Shown here in pieces: positions 7,846-17,253 of a DNA stretch of 64,000 nucleotides. Positions within the stretch are counted from its first letter, which is position 1. Each line of letters starts with the position of its first letter. This DNA is from CAZKWG01 sp964615375. Lineage in GTDB: Bacteria > Myxococcota_A > UBA796 > CAZKWG01. Both the position numbers and the translations under genes were made by a program. The stretch spans positions 1-64,000 of the forward strand of contig CAZTOW010000017.1 in NCBI GenBank assembly GCA_964615375.1, given 5' to 3'. The notes under the pieces were generated by a model. It was not told the origin of the DNA and searched no databases. It saw nothing but the letters and a program-made list of their open reading frames with translations.

Positions 7846-9269
7846 ACCCCAGCTACTGGCGTGAGGCCCTCGCCGCCCACGTCGCCGCCCACCCCTGGAT
7901 CGTCACCGCGGACATCCTGGCCGGCACGACGAACCCGGCGCGCCTGCTTCAGGAGCTCGGCGCCACGCGGATCCTCTGCGTGGGCGTCATCCGCGGCTCC
8001 GGCCCCGTCCCCTCCGACCTCGGCTTCGAGGAGATCCTCATCGATCGCCCGCTCCCGCGGGATCTGATGGGCTCCATCCACGAGGGGAACCGCATCCTCA
8101 GCCACCCGCCGCCGGAGGTCCAGGCGCGGGTGGACGCCTTCGACCCGGCCCGCGAGGCGAAGGTGCTGGGGACCTTCCTGGCCCCGGGCGATCCTCAGCT
8201 GGGTCGGCCGGTCTTCGGGGCCCGGCGGCCCGCCTGGAACGCGCTGGAGGACAAGGTCGTCATCGACAGCGTCTTCCAGCAGGCCGGGATCCAGGTCGCG
8301 CCCTGGCGCGTGGTCCCGGCCGAGCTCGAGGCGCTGCAGGAGGCCGCCCGCGCGCTCGACCGCGGGGAGGGCACCGTCTGGGCCGGCGACGCACGCTCGG
8401 GCTTCCACGGCGGGGCCTCGCTGACCTTCTGGGTGCGGAGCCCCGAGGACGCCGCCGCCGCCGCCGAGACCCTGGCCCAGCGCTGCGACCGGGTCCGCGT
8501 CACGCCCTTCCTGGAGGGGATCCCCTGCTCCATCCACGGCTGGGTGCTCCCCGAGCGCGTCGCGGTCTTCCGCCCCTGCGAGATGATCGTGCTTCGCCGC
8601 CCGCGTCACCCCTACTTCTTCTACAGCCAGGCCGCGACCACCTGGGATCCGCCCGCCTGGGGTCGCGCGCAGATGCGCGAGGTCGGCCGCCGCGCCGGGG
8701 CCTGGCTGAGAGACAACGTCGATTTTCGTGGGGTCTTCACCGTGGACGGGGTCATGACCGCCCAGGGCTTCTTCCCCACGGAGCTGAACCCGCGCTTCGG
8801 CGCGGCGCTGATGGTGCTGGGGCGCACGCTGCCCGATCTCCCGCTCATCCTGCTGCACCACGCCTCCATCGAGGGCCTGCCCATCGACTGGCGCGCCGAG
8901 GAGCTGGAGGCGCTGGTCGTCGGCGAGGCCGATCGCGTCCGCCAGCTCGGCTTCACCGCCATGGCGGCTCGGGAGAGCGCGGAGAGCCGGACCTTCGGGC
9001 TGATCCGCGATCCCGACTGGCGGCTCGCGGTGGAGGGTGAGGTCCCCGAGGCCGACGTGCTCATGGGCCCCGGCTTCGCCGGCAGCTTCGTGCGCGTCGT
9101 CTTCCGGCCGGGCGTCGCGCGCGCGGGCTCCTCGGCTGCCCCTATCGCAGCCCACGTGCTCGCCATGCTCGACCGGACCATGGACCTGGGTATCGGCCCG
9201 CTCTTGCCCGCGCGCGAGCCCGTCTTTTCGGACGAGGGCCCCGCGCCCGCCGAGGTGGGCTCCGCGTGA
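7842..9269 (+). CDS. ATP-grasp-like protein in the fatty-acid/polyketide operon
   Basis: A 475-residue protein starting at an ATG that overlaps the previous stop. The first 130 residues look like a pre-ATP-grasp alpha/beta domain. The central part has ATP-grasp features: residues such as NALEDKVVIDSVF, FTVDGVM, and the metal-binding end FPTELNPRFGAAL. Such enzymes couple ATP hydrolysis to joining a carboxylate with an amine or thiol. A role in joining the acyl product to an amino or amide group is possible. The last 100 residues match nothing I recognise. Confidence 0.6.
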   Translation: MNPSYWREALAAHVAAHPWIVTADILAGTTNPARLLQELGATRILCVGVIRGSGPVPSDLGFEEILIDRPLPRDLMGSIHEGNRILSHPPPEVQARVDAFDPAREAKVLGTFLAPGDPQLGRPVFGARRPAWNALEDKVVIDSVFQQAGIQVAPWRVVPAELEALQEAARALDRGEGTVWAGDARSGFHGGASLTFWVRSPEDAAAAAETLAQRCDRVRVTPFLEGIPCSIHGWVLPERVAVFRPCEMIVLRRPRHPYFFYSQAATTWDPPAWGRAQMREVGRRAGAWLRDNVDFRGVFTVDGVMTAQGFFPTELNPRFGAALMVLGRTLPDLPLILLHHASIEGLPIDWRAEELEALVVGEADRVRQLGFTAMAARESAESRTFGLIRDPDWRLAVEGEVPEADVLMGPGFAGSFVRVVFRPGVARAGSSAAPIAAHVLAMLDRTMDLGIGPLLPAREPVFSDEGPAPAEVGSA

Positions 9270-9300
9270 GGGCCATCCTTTCATGCTAACCTGTGCGCCC

Positions 9301-9317
9301 GAGAGGGAGACCCTCTC
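9301..9317 (+). other. Perfect 7-bp hairpin ahead of the kinase gene
   Basis: GAGAGGG-aga-CCCTCTC forms a seven-pair stem with a three-base loop between the ATP-grasp and kinase genes. There is no T-run after it, so it is not a standard intrinsic terminator. It could be an attenuating or RNA-stabilising structure that lowers or separates expression of the kinase. Confidence 0.5.
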
Positions 9318-9340
9318 TGAGCCCAGGAGCTGAGGACCCC

Positions 9341-11746
9341 GTGTCGAGCCGCGAGACCGCCCGGCGCTTCCATTTCATCCGAGAGATCGCGTCCGGCGGC
9401 TTCGGCTCGGTGTACCTCGCCAAGGTGATGCACGCCGACGGCTTCTCGCGTCTCGTCGCGATCAAGCTGCTCAAGGCCCAGTGGTCGGACAACGACGACG
9501 TCACGCGGCGCATCCGCGACGAGGCCCGGCTGCTCGGGCTGCTGCGCCACCGCAACATCGTGGACGTCATCGACCTGACCTCCATCGACCACCGGACGGC
9601 GGTGGTGATGGAGTACCTGGAGGCCGTGGACCTGCGCGCCGTGGCCAACGCGCTCCAGGAGTCGAGCGCGAGGATGCCGGTGCGGGCGGCGGTCGAGGCG
9701 GTGGCCTGCGTGGCCAGCGCGCTGGACGCGGCCTACAACCGGCCGCCCATCCCCGGGGACAAGCCGCTGCGCGTGATCCACCGCGACATCAAGCCGAGCA
9801 ACATCATGGTCGATGAGACCGGGATGATCAAGGTGCTCGACTTCGGCGTCGCGCGCTCGGAGATCGAGAACCGCGAGAGCCACACACAGGAGCTGCAGTT
9901 CGGCTCGCTGGACTACATGGCGCCGGAGCGGCTCTTCTTCGAGCCGGAGACCCCGGCCTCGGACGTCTACTCTCTGGGCGCCACCCTCTATGAGGTGCTG
10001 GCGCTGGAGAAGCTGGGCAAGGCCAAGGGCAGGCCCGAGAAGCACGTCGCCTTCCTCGAGGATCGCCTGGGCGCGCTGGGTCGGTTCCTGGGACTGGAGG
10101 GCGAGGCCTGGACGGTGCTGCACGGCCTCCTGCGCGAGTCCCTGGACTTCGCCCATGAGAAGCGGCCGTCGGCGGCGGACTTCTTCCAGCGGGCGCGCTC
10201 GCTCTCCCGCCTGGTCAGCGATGAAGACCTGGGGCAGTGGGCGGAGCGCGTCATCCCGCCCCTGGTCCGCGCCGCCCAGGAGGCCCCGCGCGAGCCGAAC
10301 CCGCTGGCCGACGTGATCCTGCCCGAGGACTCGGTCGCGCTCACCAAGCTCTCCGCGGCGGACATCGACGCCCTCGTGCAGACCGGGATCCGCAACCTCG
10401 GCGCGCCCGTGCAGTCCATCGTCCCGCCGATGGGGCCCTCCATGGGCGACCAGCTCCGGGCCGGCGCGCTCGCCGAGCTCGAGGACTCCATCGCCCGCGG
10501 CTTCTCTCCCATCCCGCACACCGGGGCCCCCTCCGGTCGCGGGATGAACTCCAAGATCCCCGAGGCCATGGGCGAGGATCCGCCGACCCGCACCGACGGC
10601 GAGCCCACCCTCCGCGGCGGCCTCGCCAACGCCCCGGACGCGCCGGACCTGGAGCCGGACGACTGGACGGAGGCGCCCACGCGCCTCGCCACGATGGAGG
10701 AGCCGAAGAAGCCCGTCTCGGACGGGCTCGACGAGCCGACGCTCATGGCGGAGGCGGCGGAGAGCACGGACCTGGGGCCTGAGAGCTCGGTCACCCTGCC
10801 CAGCGGCGTCTCCCCGGAGAGCACGCTGCTGGCGGAGCCCGCCTTGGAGGCGGAGGACGTCGGCGTCGTGGTCGATGGCGTGGACGCGCCGGAGCCCGCC
10901 GGTCTCGGCGCGGTGGTGATGGAGCGGTCCAACTCCGCCGCGCCCCCGCCCCCGTCGCGCGCCTCGGACGAGCCGCCCCCGCTCCCGGTCTTCCCGCCCA
11001 TCCCCGCGGGCCCGGTGAACCTGCCCCAGGATCCGCCCGCGCCGACCCGCAGCCGCGGCGCCCCGCCGGCCTTCCCCTCGGTGGGGCCGCCGGCCTTCCC
11101 CTCGGTGGTCCAGCCCTCGCCGCTGGCCGCCGCTCCTGGGGCCGCCGCGCCCGCGCCCGCGCCCGCGGCCCGTCCGCCCACGAAGAGCCCCACGGAGGGC
11201 TGGTTCGAGGAGTCCGCGCAGCGCCCCGCGCCGCTCGGTCAGGTGGGGATGCTGGACGCGACCACCGCGCGCCTGCCCGATCCTGCCCCTGAGGAGAACG
11301 CGCCGAGTATGAGGATCTTCGCCGTCATCGGCGCGGTCGTCGGGCTCCTGGGCGCCGTGGGCGTGGTCGGCCTGGTCTTCGCGCTGGACCTGGGCGGGCT
11401 GCGCACCCGCCTGATGAAGGAGCGCGCCCCCGCCGTGGCCACGCCGACGGAGCTCCCCGCGCCGCCCACGCCCGATGTCCTCGCGGAGCAGGCCCCCGCC
11501 CGCGCCGGGCCCGCTCTGCGCTTCGTCTCCGAGGCCGCCGGCACCGGCCGCATGAGCGTGGAGTGCACCGGCGGGAAGGGTAACGAGAAGGGCAAGGAGG
11601 TCTCCGTCCCCCTGGAGAGCTCCGACCAGTGTCTCGTCACGGCCATCCTCGAGGACCGCTCCAGGTTACGGACCACCGTGACCGGAGCTGTGGCGGGGAC
11701 CTACCGCTGCTTTGCCGGCGGGAAGGAAGCGTGCGAGCGGGAGTGA
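9341..11746 (+). CDS. Ser/Thr protein kinase with disordered linker, one membrane helix and a C-terminal domain
   Basis: An 801-residue kinase of the bacterial PknB type. The N-terminal kinase domain (about 10-290) has a Gly-rich loop (IASGGFGSVYL), VAIK lysine, HRDIKPSN with the catalytic Asp at 149, DFG and a shortened activation segment. A Pro/Ala/Glu-rich linker follows, with a near-duplicate PPAFPSV, then one transmembrane helix near 660-685 and about 110 external residues. GTG was chosen because a Shine-Dalgarno-like aggag/tgagg precedes it and the glycine-loop domain starts soon after. Being inside a lipid-type operon suggests that it senses or controls that pathway, which is inference. 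Confidence 0.85.
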   Translation: MSSRETARRFHFIREIASGGFGSVYLAKVMHADGFSRLVAIKLLKAQWSDNDDVTRRIRDEARLLGLLRHRNIVDVIDLTSIDHRTAVVMEYLEAVDLRAVANALQESSARMPVRAAVEAVACVASALDAAYNRPPIPGDKPLRVIHRDIKPSNIMVDETGMIKVLDFGVARSEIENRESHTQELQFGSLDYMAPERLFFEPETPASDVYSLGATLYEVLALEKLGKAKGRPEKHVAFLEDRLGALGRFLGLEGEAWTVLHGLLRESLDFAHEKRPSAADFFQRARSLSRLVSDEDLGQWAERVIPPLVRAAQEAPREPNPLADVILPEDSVALTKLSAADIDALVQTGIRNLGAPVQSIVPPMGPSMGDQLRAGALAELEDSIARGFSPIPHTGAPSGRGMNSKIPEAMGEDPPTRTDGEPTLRGGLANAPDAPDLEPDDWTEAPTRLATMEEPKKPVSDGLDEPTLMAEAAESTDLGPESSVTLPSGVSPESTLLAEPALEAEDVGVVVDGVDAPEPAGLGAVVMERSNSAAPPPPSRASDEPPPLPVFPPIPAGPVNLPQDPPAPTRSRGAPPAFPSVGPPAFPSVVQPSPLAAAPGAAAPAPAPAARPPTKSPTEGWFEESAQRPAPLGQVGMLDATTARLPDPAPEENAPSMRIFAVIGAVVGLLGAVGVVGLVFALDLGGLRTRLMKERAPAVATPTELPAPPTPDVLAEQAPARAGPALRFVSEAAGTGRMSVECTGGKGNEKGKEVSVPLESSDQCLVTAILEDRSRLRTTVTGAVAGTYRCFAGGKEACERE

Positions 11747-13023
11747 ATCCGAGACCGGCGACCGAGTGTCGCGCGACGGACGAGGCGGTGGTCGTGACCG
11801 GCGCAGGCGTGGTCACGTCCGCGGGCCTGGGTCTGTCCGCGCTCGGGGAGGCCCTGGCCGAGGGGCGCCGCTGCAGCCGGCCGCTCCACGGGGCGCTGCC
11901 CGTGTCCGAGGCGGCCGTCGTGGAGCTGCCCCTCCCGGAGCTCTCCGACTTCCCCGACGATCGCAAGGCGCTGCTGGCGCTCGCGGCCCTCGAGGACGCG
12001 CTGGCCAGCGCCGGGCTCCAAGCGCCGGGCGCGCTCGCCGGGCCGCGCACCGCCGTCTACCTGGGGACCGGGCTCTCCAGCGTCACTCCGCGCGAGCTCC
12101 AGGACGACCTCTTCCCCCACCTGATCACAGACGCGCAGGGGGCCCGGATCTTCGATCGGGCCTCGATGGCGCGCGATCTCGACCCGCGGCATGCGGCGCC
12201 CCGGCGTCACCTCCCCGAGCGCGTCACCCACGCCCTCGCGCGGAGGCTGGGCGCGCTCGGCCCCACGGGCACCAGCTTCTCCGCCTGCGCCGCCGCCGCG
12301 CAGGCCATCGCCGAGGGCGCGCGGGCGCTGCAGCGCGGGCTGGCCGACGTCGCCGTGGTGGGCGGGCACGACAGCATGATCCACCCGGTGGGGCTGCTCT
12401 CCTTCGTGGTGCTGGGGGCGCTGAGCCCCGGGCTGTGCCGCCCCTTCGACCGGCGCCGGGACGGCTTCCTCATCGGCGAGGGCGCCGGGATCTTCGTGCT
12501 GGAGCGCCTGGGGGCGGCGCGGGCCCGGGGCGCGGGCGTGTACGCGCGCGTGCTGGGCGCGGGCACCAGCGTGGACGCCTGGAACGTCACCGCCCCCCAC
12601 CCCGACGGGGCGGGCGCGGAGCTGGCCATGCGCCGGGCGCTGGCCGACGCGGGACTGCGCCCGGAGGACGTGGGCTACGTCAACGCGCACGGGACCGGGA
12701 CCCCGGTGGGAGACCGGGCCGAGGCGCTGGCCATCCGCCGCGCGCTGGGCCCGGTGCCGGTCTCCTCCATCAAGGGCGCGGTCGGACACACCATCGCCGC
12801 CGCCGGCGCGGTGGAGGCCGCCGCGTGCATCGCGGGCTTCGGGCTTGGGATGCTCCCCGGGACGGTGGGGCTCGCGGAGCCGGACCCCGACTGCCCCATC
12901 GACGTCCTCCCCGAGCCCGTCCGGCGCGAGGTGGGGGTCATGCTCTCCAATTCCTTTGGTTTCGGGGGGCAGAACGCCTGCCTCGCGCTCGCGCACCCCC
13001 TGTGGGAGGGGCCTCGTGCCTGA
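11743..13023 (+). CDS. Second beta-ketoacyl-ACP synthase, catalytically complete
   Basis: A 426-residue KAS-type condensing enzyme. C182 lies in SACAAAAQ, the first His in NAHGTGTP, and the Lys/His pair in KGAVGHTIAAAG. The end NSFGFGGQN is normal. The GTG at 11743 overlaps the kinase stop (GTGA), the spacing used across this operon; an in-frame GTG at 11731 is an alternative. It is the second active ketosynthase here and again precedes a reduced ketosynthase-like gene, giving two active/inactive pairs in one operon. Confidence 0.88.
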   Translation: MNPRPATECRATDEAVVVTGAGVVTSAGLGLSALGEALAEGRRCSRPLHGALPVSEAAVVELPLPELSDFPDDRKALLALAALEDALASAGLQAPGALAGPRTAVYLGTGLSSVTPRELQDDLFPHLITDAQGARIFDRASMARDLDPRHAAPRRHLPERVTHALARRLGALGPTGTSFSACAAAAQAIAEGARALQRGLADVAVVGGHDSMIHPVGLLSFVVLGALSPGLCRPFDRRRDGFLIGEGAGIFVLERLGAARARGAGVYARVLGAGTSVDAWNVTAPHPDGAGAELAMRRALADAGLRPEDVGYVNAHGTGTPVGDRAEALAIRRALGPVPVSSIKGAVGHTIAAAGAVEAAACIAGFGLGMLPGTVGLAEPDPDCPIDVLPEPVRREVGVMLSNSFGFGGQNACLALAHPLWEGPRA

Positions 13024-13801
13024 GCTGGAAATTCAGGGTCGTCCGGTGGTGATCGCAGGCATCGGGCTGCTGTGCCCCGCGGGCGTGGGCGCGCAGGGGG
13101 CCATGGGCGGGCGCCCGGGGGAGGTCCCGGGCTTCCGCGCGCACGCCTACATCGAGGACCGCAAGAAGCTGAAGCTGATGGGCCGGGCCGTGCAGCTGGG
13201 CGTCTCCGCCATCCGGCTCGCCCTCTCCGAGGCGCCCGGCTGGGAGGAGGTCCCGCCCGAGCGCCGCGCCATGTACATCGGCGCCACGCCTCAGGCGGGA
13301 GACGCCGAGGATCTGCGCCCCGCGCTGGAGGCCGCCACGAGCCCCGAGGGGCAGTTCTCGCTCGGCGCCTTCGCCAGCCGGGGCTACCCGCTCATCCACC
13401 CGCTGTGGCTGGTCAAGGGGCTCAGCAACAACATCCTGGGCTTCGCCTCGGCGATTCACGACTTCCAGGGCACCAACAGCAACTACTGCGACGACGAGGA
13501 GGGGGGCTGGACGGCGGTGGTGGAGGGGGCCCGCGCGGTCGCCGAGGGCAGGGCGGACGTGGCGGTGGCTGGCGGCGCGGACGCGCTGGCTGAGGCCGAG
13601 GCCCTCTTCGGCGGGCGGCGCTGCGGGGAGGGCGCGGCCTTCTTCGTGTTTCGCCCGGCGCGTCCGGGAGAGCGGCCCCTGACCCTGGACCGCGAGCGCC
13701 TGGACACGGAGGAGGCGCTGCTGGGCTACCTGGGCGCGGCGACCTGGCCTGTGGTGCTGGCCCGCCGGGTTCTGCGCGAACATGGCCTGGCAGGTGCGTG
13801 A
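13016..13801 (+). CDS. Second degenerate ketosynthase-like protein
   Basis: A 261-residue protein starting at GTG, overlapping the previous gene by eight bases. It begins like a ketosynthase (PVVIAGIGLLCPAGVG) and keeps ADVAVAGGADAL and GEGAAFFVF, but the expected Cys motif is replaced by a segment around NSNYCDDEE and the C-terminal third with both His motifs is absent. It is therefore probably a non-catalytic partner of the ketosynthase at 11743. A single cysteine near the usual place leaves a small chance of acyl binding. Confidence 0.65.
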   Translation: MPELEIQGRPVVIAGIGLLCPAGVGAQGAMGGRPGEVPGFRAHAYIEDRKKLKLMGRAVQLGVSAIRLALSEAPGWEEVPPERRAMYIGATPQAGDAEDLRPALEAATSPEGQFSLGAFASRGYPLIHPLWLVKGLSNNILGFASAIHDFQGTNSNYCDDEEGGWTAVVEGARAVAEGRADVAVAGGADALAEAEALFGGRRCGEGAAFFVFRPARPGERPLTLDRERLDTEEALLGYLGAATWPVVLARRVLREHGLAGA

Positions 13802-13868
13802 GCGCGCGCTGCAGGGTACATCTTCGGGCCGAACGCGCGACGCTACCAACAGGAGAGAGGGGACGCCG

Positions 13869-14288
13869 ATGGACCTGCCGAACACCGTGGACGAGAAGAT
13901 CTGGGCCAAGGTCCGCACGGCCTTCGCCGAGGCGCTGGGGCTCGACGAGGACGAGATCGCCTACGACTCCAAGGTGATCGGGGATCTGGGCGCGGAGAGC
14001 CTCGACTTCCTCGACATCGCCTTCCGGCTCGAGCGGGCCTTCGACATCAAGATCCCCCGCGGCGGCATCGAGAAGACCGCGCAGACCAGCATGGGCGACG
14101 AGCCCTACGAGGTCGCCGGCGTGCTGACCCCGCTGGCCCTCCAGAAGCTGGCCGACGCCATGCCCGAGATCCCGCGCGAGGAGTTCAAGGAGGGGCTGCG
14201 CACCAGCGAGGTGGCGAAGCTCTTCCGCGTGGCGACCTTCTACAACCTGGTCGTCCACCTGATGGCCGAGAAGGCCCAGGGAGCCTGA
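13869..14288 (+). CDS. Acyl carrier protein, extended form
   Basis: A 139-residue acyl carrier protein. The phosphopantetheine site is S44 in DLGAESLDFLDI, with FRLERAFDIKIP as helix III region. It is about 60 residues longer than a standard ACP: an insert with GVLTPLALQKLADAMPE follows the core, and the end (VATFYNLVVHLM) resembles the last ACP helix. A strong Shine-Dalgarno aggagagagg precedes the ATG. It probably carries the growing chain for the two ketosynthase pairs. Extended ACPs of this type are, from memory, common in environmental fatty-acid-like clusters. Confidence 0.88.
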   Translation: MDLPNTVDEKIWAKVRTAFAEALGLDEDEIAYDSKVIGDLGAESLDFLDIAFRLERAFDIKIPRGGIEKTAQTSMGDEPYEVAGVLTPLALQKLADAMPEIPREEFKEGLRTSEVAKLFRVATFYNLVVHLMAEKAQGA

Positions 14289-14289
14289 G

Positions 14290-15303
14290 CTGGGGCCCCC
14301 GCGCTTCGCCTTCCTGGTCCACGCGCTGACGGTCTTCCATCAGCGGGTTCACGGCGTGCGGGCGCTGCGGGCAGGGCTCGCGCTCGGCCATCGGGACGGG
14401 ACGGACCCGGGGGACGTGGCGCTGGAGTGCCGCCTCGGCCTGGGCGGCGTGGCCGAGGGCGTGATCATCGGCCTGCCGCTGACCCCCGCCCAGATGCTCG
14501 GCGATCAGGAGCGGGCGCTGACCCGCATGATGCGGGCCGCGGCCCTGGCTGGGGACGTGAGCGCGATCGGGCTGGGGAGCCTGTGCGCCGTGGTCGCCAG
14601 CCGCGGGGAGGCCCTCGCTGAGCGCGTCCCCGTCCCGGTCACCACGGGCGCCGCGGCGACAAGCTGGGCGCTGTGGCGGAACGCGCGGGCCGTGCTGCGC
14701 GAGCGGGAGGGGCCGGTGGCCATCATCGGCGCCAGCGGGGCGGTGGGCGGGGCGGTCGCGGCCCTGCTGGCGGAGGAGGGCGTGACCCTGCGCCTCGACC
14801 ACCCGCGGGCCGCGCGCGGGGTCCCCGGCGCGGTGGCCTGCGCGAGCCCCGCCGAGGCCGCGCAGGGCTGCGCCGTCATCATCGGCGCGGGCCCCACGGG
14901 CGCCACCCTGCCCGCCGAGGCCGTGAGCCCGGGGGCCGTGGTCATCGACGTGGCGCTCCCCAACACCATCATCGGGCGTCCCCCGCGCGGCGCGCGCGTG
15001 CTGGCGGGCGAGGCGGTCTCCGTCCCCGATGGCTGGTGGCGGGACGGCTGGGGGCTCATCTACCAGATCCTGGCGGGCTACGGCCCCTTCCAGGTCTTCG
15101 CCTGCCTGGTGGAGCCCCTGGTGCTCGCCGCCACCGGGCGCGGCGCCTCCTTCGCCCTCGGCCGCAAGGTGGATCCCGCCGTGGTGCGTGAGTTCGGAGA
15201 GGCCGCCGAGCGGCTCGGCTTCCGGCCCCGCCTGGCCCGCGGGTGGCTGGAGGTGAGCCCCAGGAGCCTGCCTGGGCGGGCCAGACCGGCGCTCGTCGGT
15301 TAA
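14290..15303 (+). CDS. Acyl-ACP-reductase-like Rossmann protein, probable CTG start
   Basis: About 337 residues. The order of segments resembles cyanobacterial long-chain acyl-ACP reductase: an N-terminal RFAFLVHALT, a loop GLGSLCAVVASRG, TTGAAATSWAL and then the nucleotide-binding GASGAVGG near residues 147-154. Such reductases turn acyl-ACP into an aldehyde with NAD(P)H. The first ATG/GTG in frame (14356) would cut into the conserved start. A CTG at 14290 lies six bases after AGGGAG and just after the ACP stop, so it is preferred. The catalytic Cys of AAR is not confidently placed, so a different oxidoreductase role remains possible. Confidence 0.6.
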   Translation: MGPPRFAFLVHALTVFHQRVHGVRALRAGLALGHRDGTDPGDVALECRLGLGGVAEGVIIGLPLTPAQMLGDQERALTRMMRAAALAGDVSAIGLGSLCAVVASRGEALAERVPVPVTTGAAATSWALWRNARAVLREREGPVAIIGASGAVGGAVAALLAEEGVTLRLDHPRAARGVPGAVACASPAEAAQGCAVIIGAGPTGATLPAEAVSPGAVVIDVALPNTIIGRPPRGARVLAGEAVSVPDGWWRDGWGLIYQILAGYGPFQVFACLVEPLVLAATGRGASFALGRKVDPAVVREFGEAAERLGFRPRLARGWLEVSPRSLPGRARPALVG

Positions 15304-15314
15304 GGGCCCGCCCT

Positions 15315-17246
15315 ATGAGCTCCGATACGGCCCACCCACACGAAGATCCGCTCGCGTCCTTGAGCCCGGAGGAGCGCCGGAAGCGTCTCGCCGCGCTGGC
15401 CCTCGGGGCGCTGGGCGTGGTCTATGGCGACATCGGCACCAGCCCGCTCTACGCGCTCCGCGAGTGCGTGAGCGGCCCGCACGGGCTCGAGCCGAACGCC
15501 AACAACGTCCTGGGCGTGCTCTCGCTCATCTTCTGGTCGCTCACGATGGTGGTGTCGGTCAAGTACCTCGCCTTCGTGATGCGGGCCGACAACCGGGGAG
15601 AGGGCGGGATCCTCGCCCTCCTGGGCCTCGTGCTGCGCGGCGGCAAGCAGCCCGGCGCCGCCCCCATGGGCGGGCTTATCGCGCTCATCCTCTTCGGGGC
15701 TGGCCTGCTCTACGGCGAGAGCGCGATCACCCCGGCGATCTCCGTGCTCTCGGCGGTGGAGGGCCTCGCGGTGGCGGCGCCCTCGCTCCACTCCTGGGTG
15801 GTGCCGATCACCTGCGGCGTGCTGCTGGCGCTGTTCTCGATCCAGAAGGGCGGGACGGCGAAGGTGGGGGCCCTCTTCGGGCCGGTGATGGTGATCTGGT
15901 TCGGCACGCTGGCCGTGCTGGGCGTGGTGAACCTGCTCCACTACCCGGCGGTGCTGGAGGCGATCTCGCCGCTGCACGCGATCTCCTTCTTCCAGGCCAA
16001 CACCACGCACGGCTTCGTCGCGCTGGGCTCGGTGGTGCTGGCCTTCACCGGGGTGGAGGCGCTCTACGCGGACATGGGCCACTTCGGCCGCTTCCCCATC
16101 CGCGCGGCCTGGTTCAGCTTCGTCTTCCCGGCGCTGCTGCTCAACTACTTCGGTCAGGGCGCGCTGCTGCTGGAGCACCCGGAGCTGGCCTCCACCGTCT
16201 TCTTCTCGCAGGTGCCCAAGGGCTGGATGACGTATGCGCTGGTGGGGCTGTCCACCGCGGCCACGATCATCGCCTCGCAGGCCCTGATCTCGGGCATCTT
16301 CTCGCTCACCAGCCAGGCGGTGCAGCTCGGCTACTTCCCGCGCGTCACGGTGCGCCACACCTCGGCGGCGGCGGAGGGGCAGATCTACAGCCCGGAGATC
16401 AACTGGGGGCTCGCCTTCGCCAGCATCGGGCTGGTGCTGGGCTTCAAGAGCTCGGGCGCGCTGGCGGCGGCCTACGGCATCGCCGTGACCGGGACCCTCT
16501 GCATCACCTCCATCGCCTTTTTCAACGTCATGGTGAAGCGCTGGGGCTGGCCGATGAGCAAGGCGCTGCCGCTGCTCATCCTCTTCCTGTCCTTCGACGT
16601 GCCCTATTTCGCGGCCAACCTCGTGAAGCTCTCCAGCGGCGGCTACATCCCCATCGTCGGCGGCGCGCTGGCGTTCACGGTGATGTTCACCTGGAAGAAG
16701 GGGCGCCTCCTGCTGGCCGAGCACTTCTCCCGGCACGCCTGGCCCCTGCCGCGCTTCCACCAGGAGCTGATCGACAACAAGGCCATCCGCGTGCGCGGCG
16801 GCTGCGTGGTCATGGCGTCCACGGATCGCTACATCCCGCTCATCCTCACCCACCACGTCCAGCGCATCCACGTGCTGCACGAGACGGTGGTGCTGCTGAC
16901 CGTCCTGATCGACAGCACGCCTCGCGTGGACGTCGCGCGCCGGGTGGAGGCCACGGAGATGGGCGACGGGCTGTGGCGCCTCATCGTCCACTACGGCTTC
17001 ATGGAGGAGCCGGACGTGCCCTCGGCCATCGCCCTGGCGATCGAGCGCTTCAAGCTGCCGGTGCGTGCGGACGAGCTCACCTACTTCATCGGGCACGAGA
17101 CGCTCATCGCCAGCAACGCCGGCCGCATGAAGCGCTGGCAGGAGCTGCTCTTCGCCTTCCTGTCCCGCAACGCGCTGCCGGCGACGGCCTACTTCAAGCT
17201 CCCGCCGAACCAGGTGGTCGAGCTCGGCGTCCGCCTGGACCTGTAG
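15315..17246 (+). CDS. kup: Kup-type potassium uptake transporter
   Basis: A 643-residue membrane protein of the KUP/HAK/KT family, which imports K+ with protons. The N-terminal signature ALGVVYGDIGTSPLYALRE is highly conserved. Around twelve hydrophobic helices run from about residue 30 to 450, including RGEGGILALL and YGESAITPAISVLSA. A cytosolic tail follows. Length matches the family. It starts 12 bases after the previous gene but is probably functionally unrelated to that operon. Confidence 0.95.
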   Translation: MSSDTAHPHEDPLASLSPEERRKRLAALALGALGVVYGDIGTSPLYALRECVSGPHGLEPNANNVLGVLSLIFWSLTMVVSVKYLAFVMRADNRGEGGILALLGLVLRGGKQPGAAPMGGLIALILFGAGLLYGESAITPAISVLSAVEGLAVAAPSLHSWVVPITCGVLLALFSIQKGGTAKVGALFGPVMVIWFGTLAVLGVVNLLHYPAVLEAISPLHAISFFQANTTHGFVALGSVVLAFTGVEALYADMGHFGRFPIRAAWFSFVFPALLLNYFGQGALLLEHPELASTVFFSQVPKGWMTYALVGLSTAATIIASQALISGIFSLTSQAVQLGYFPRVTVRHTSAAAEGQIYSPEINWGLAFASIGLVLGFKSSGALAAAYGIAVTGTLCITSIAFFNVMVKRWGWPMSKALPLLILFLSFDVPYFAANLVKLSSGGYIPIVGGALAFTVMFTWKKGRLLLAEHFSRHAWPLPRFHQELIDNKAIRVRGGCVVMASTDRYIPLILTHHVQRIHVLHETVVLLTVLIDSTPRVDVARRVEATEMGDGLWRLIVHYGFMEEPDVPSAIALAIERFKLPVRADELTYFIGHETLIASNAGRMKRWQELLFAFLSRNALPATAYFKLPPNQVVELGVRLDL

Positions 17247-17253
17247 CCGAGGT

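Noticed and set aside
9301..9317. Intrinsic terminator before the kinase
   Set aside because: Stem is good but no T-run follows, so recorded only as a hairpin.
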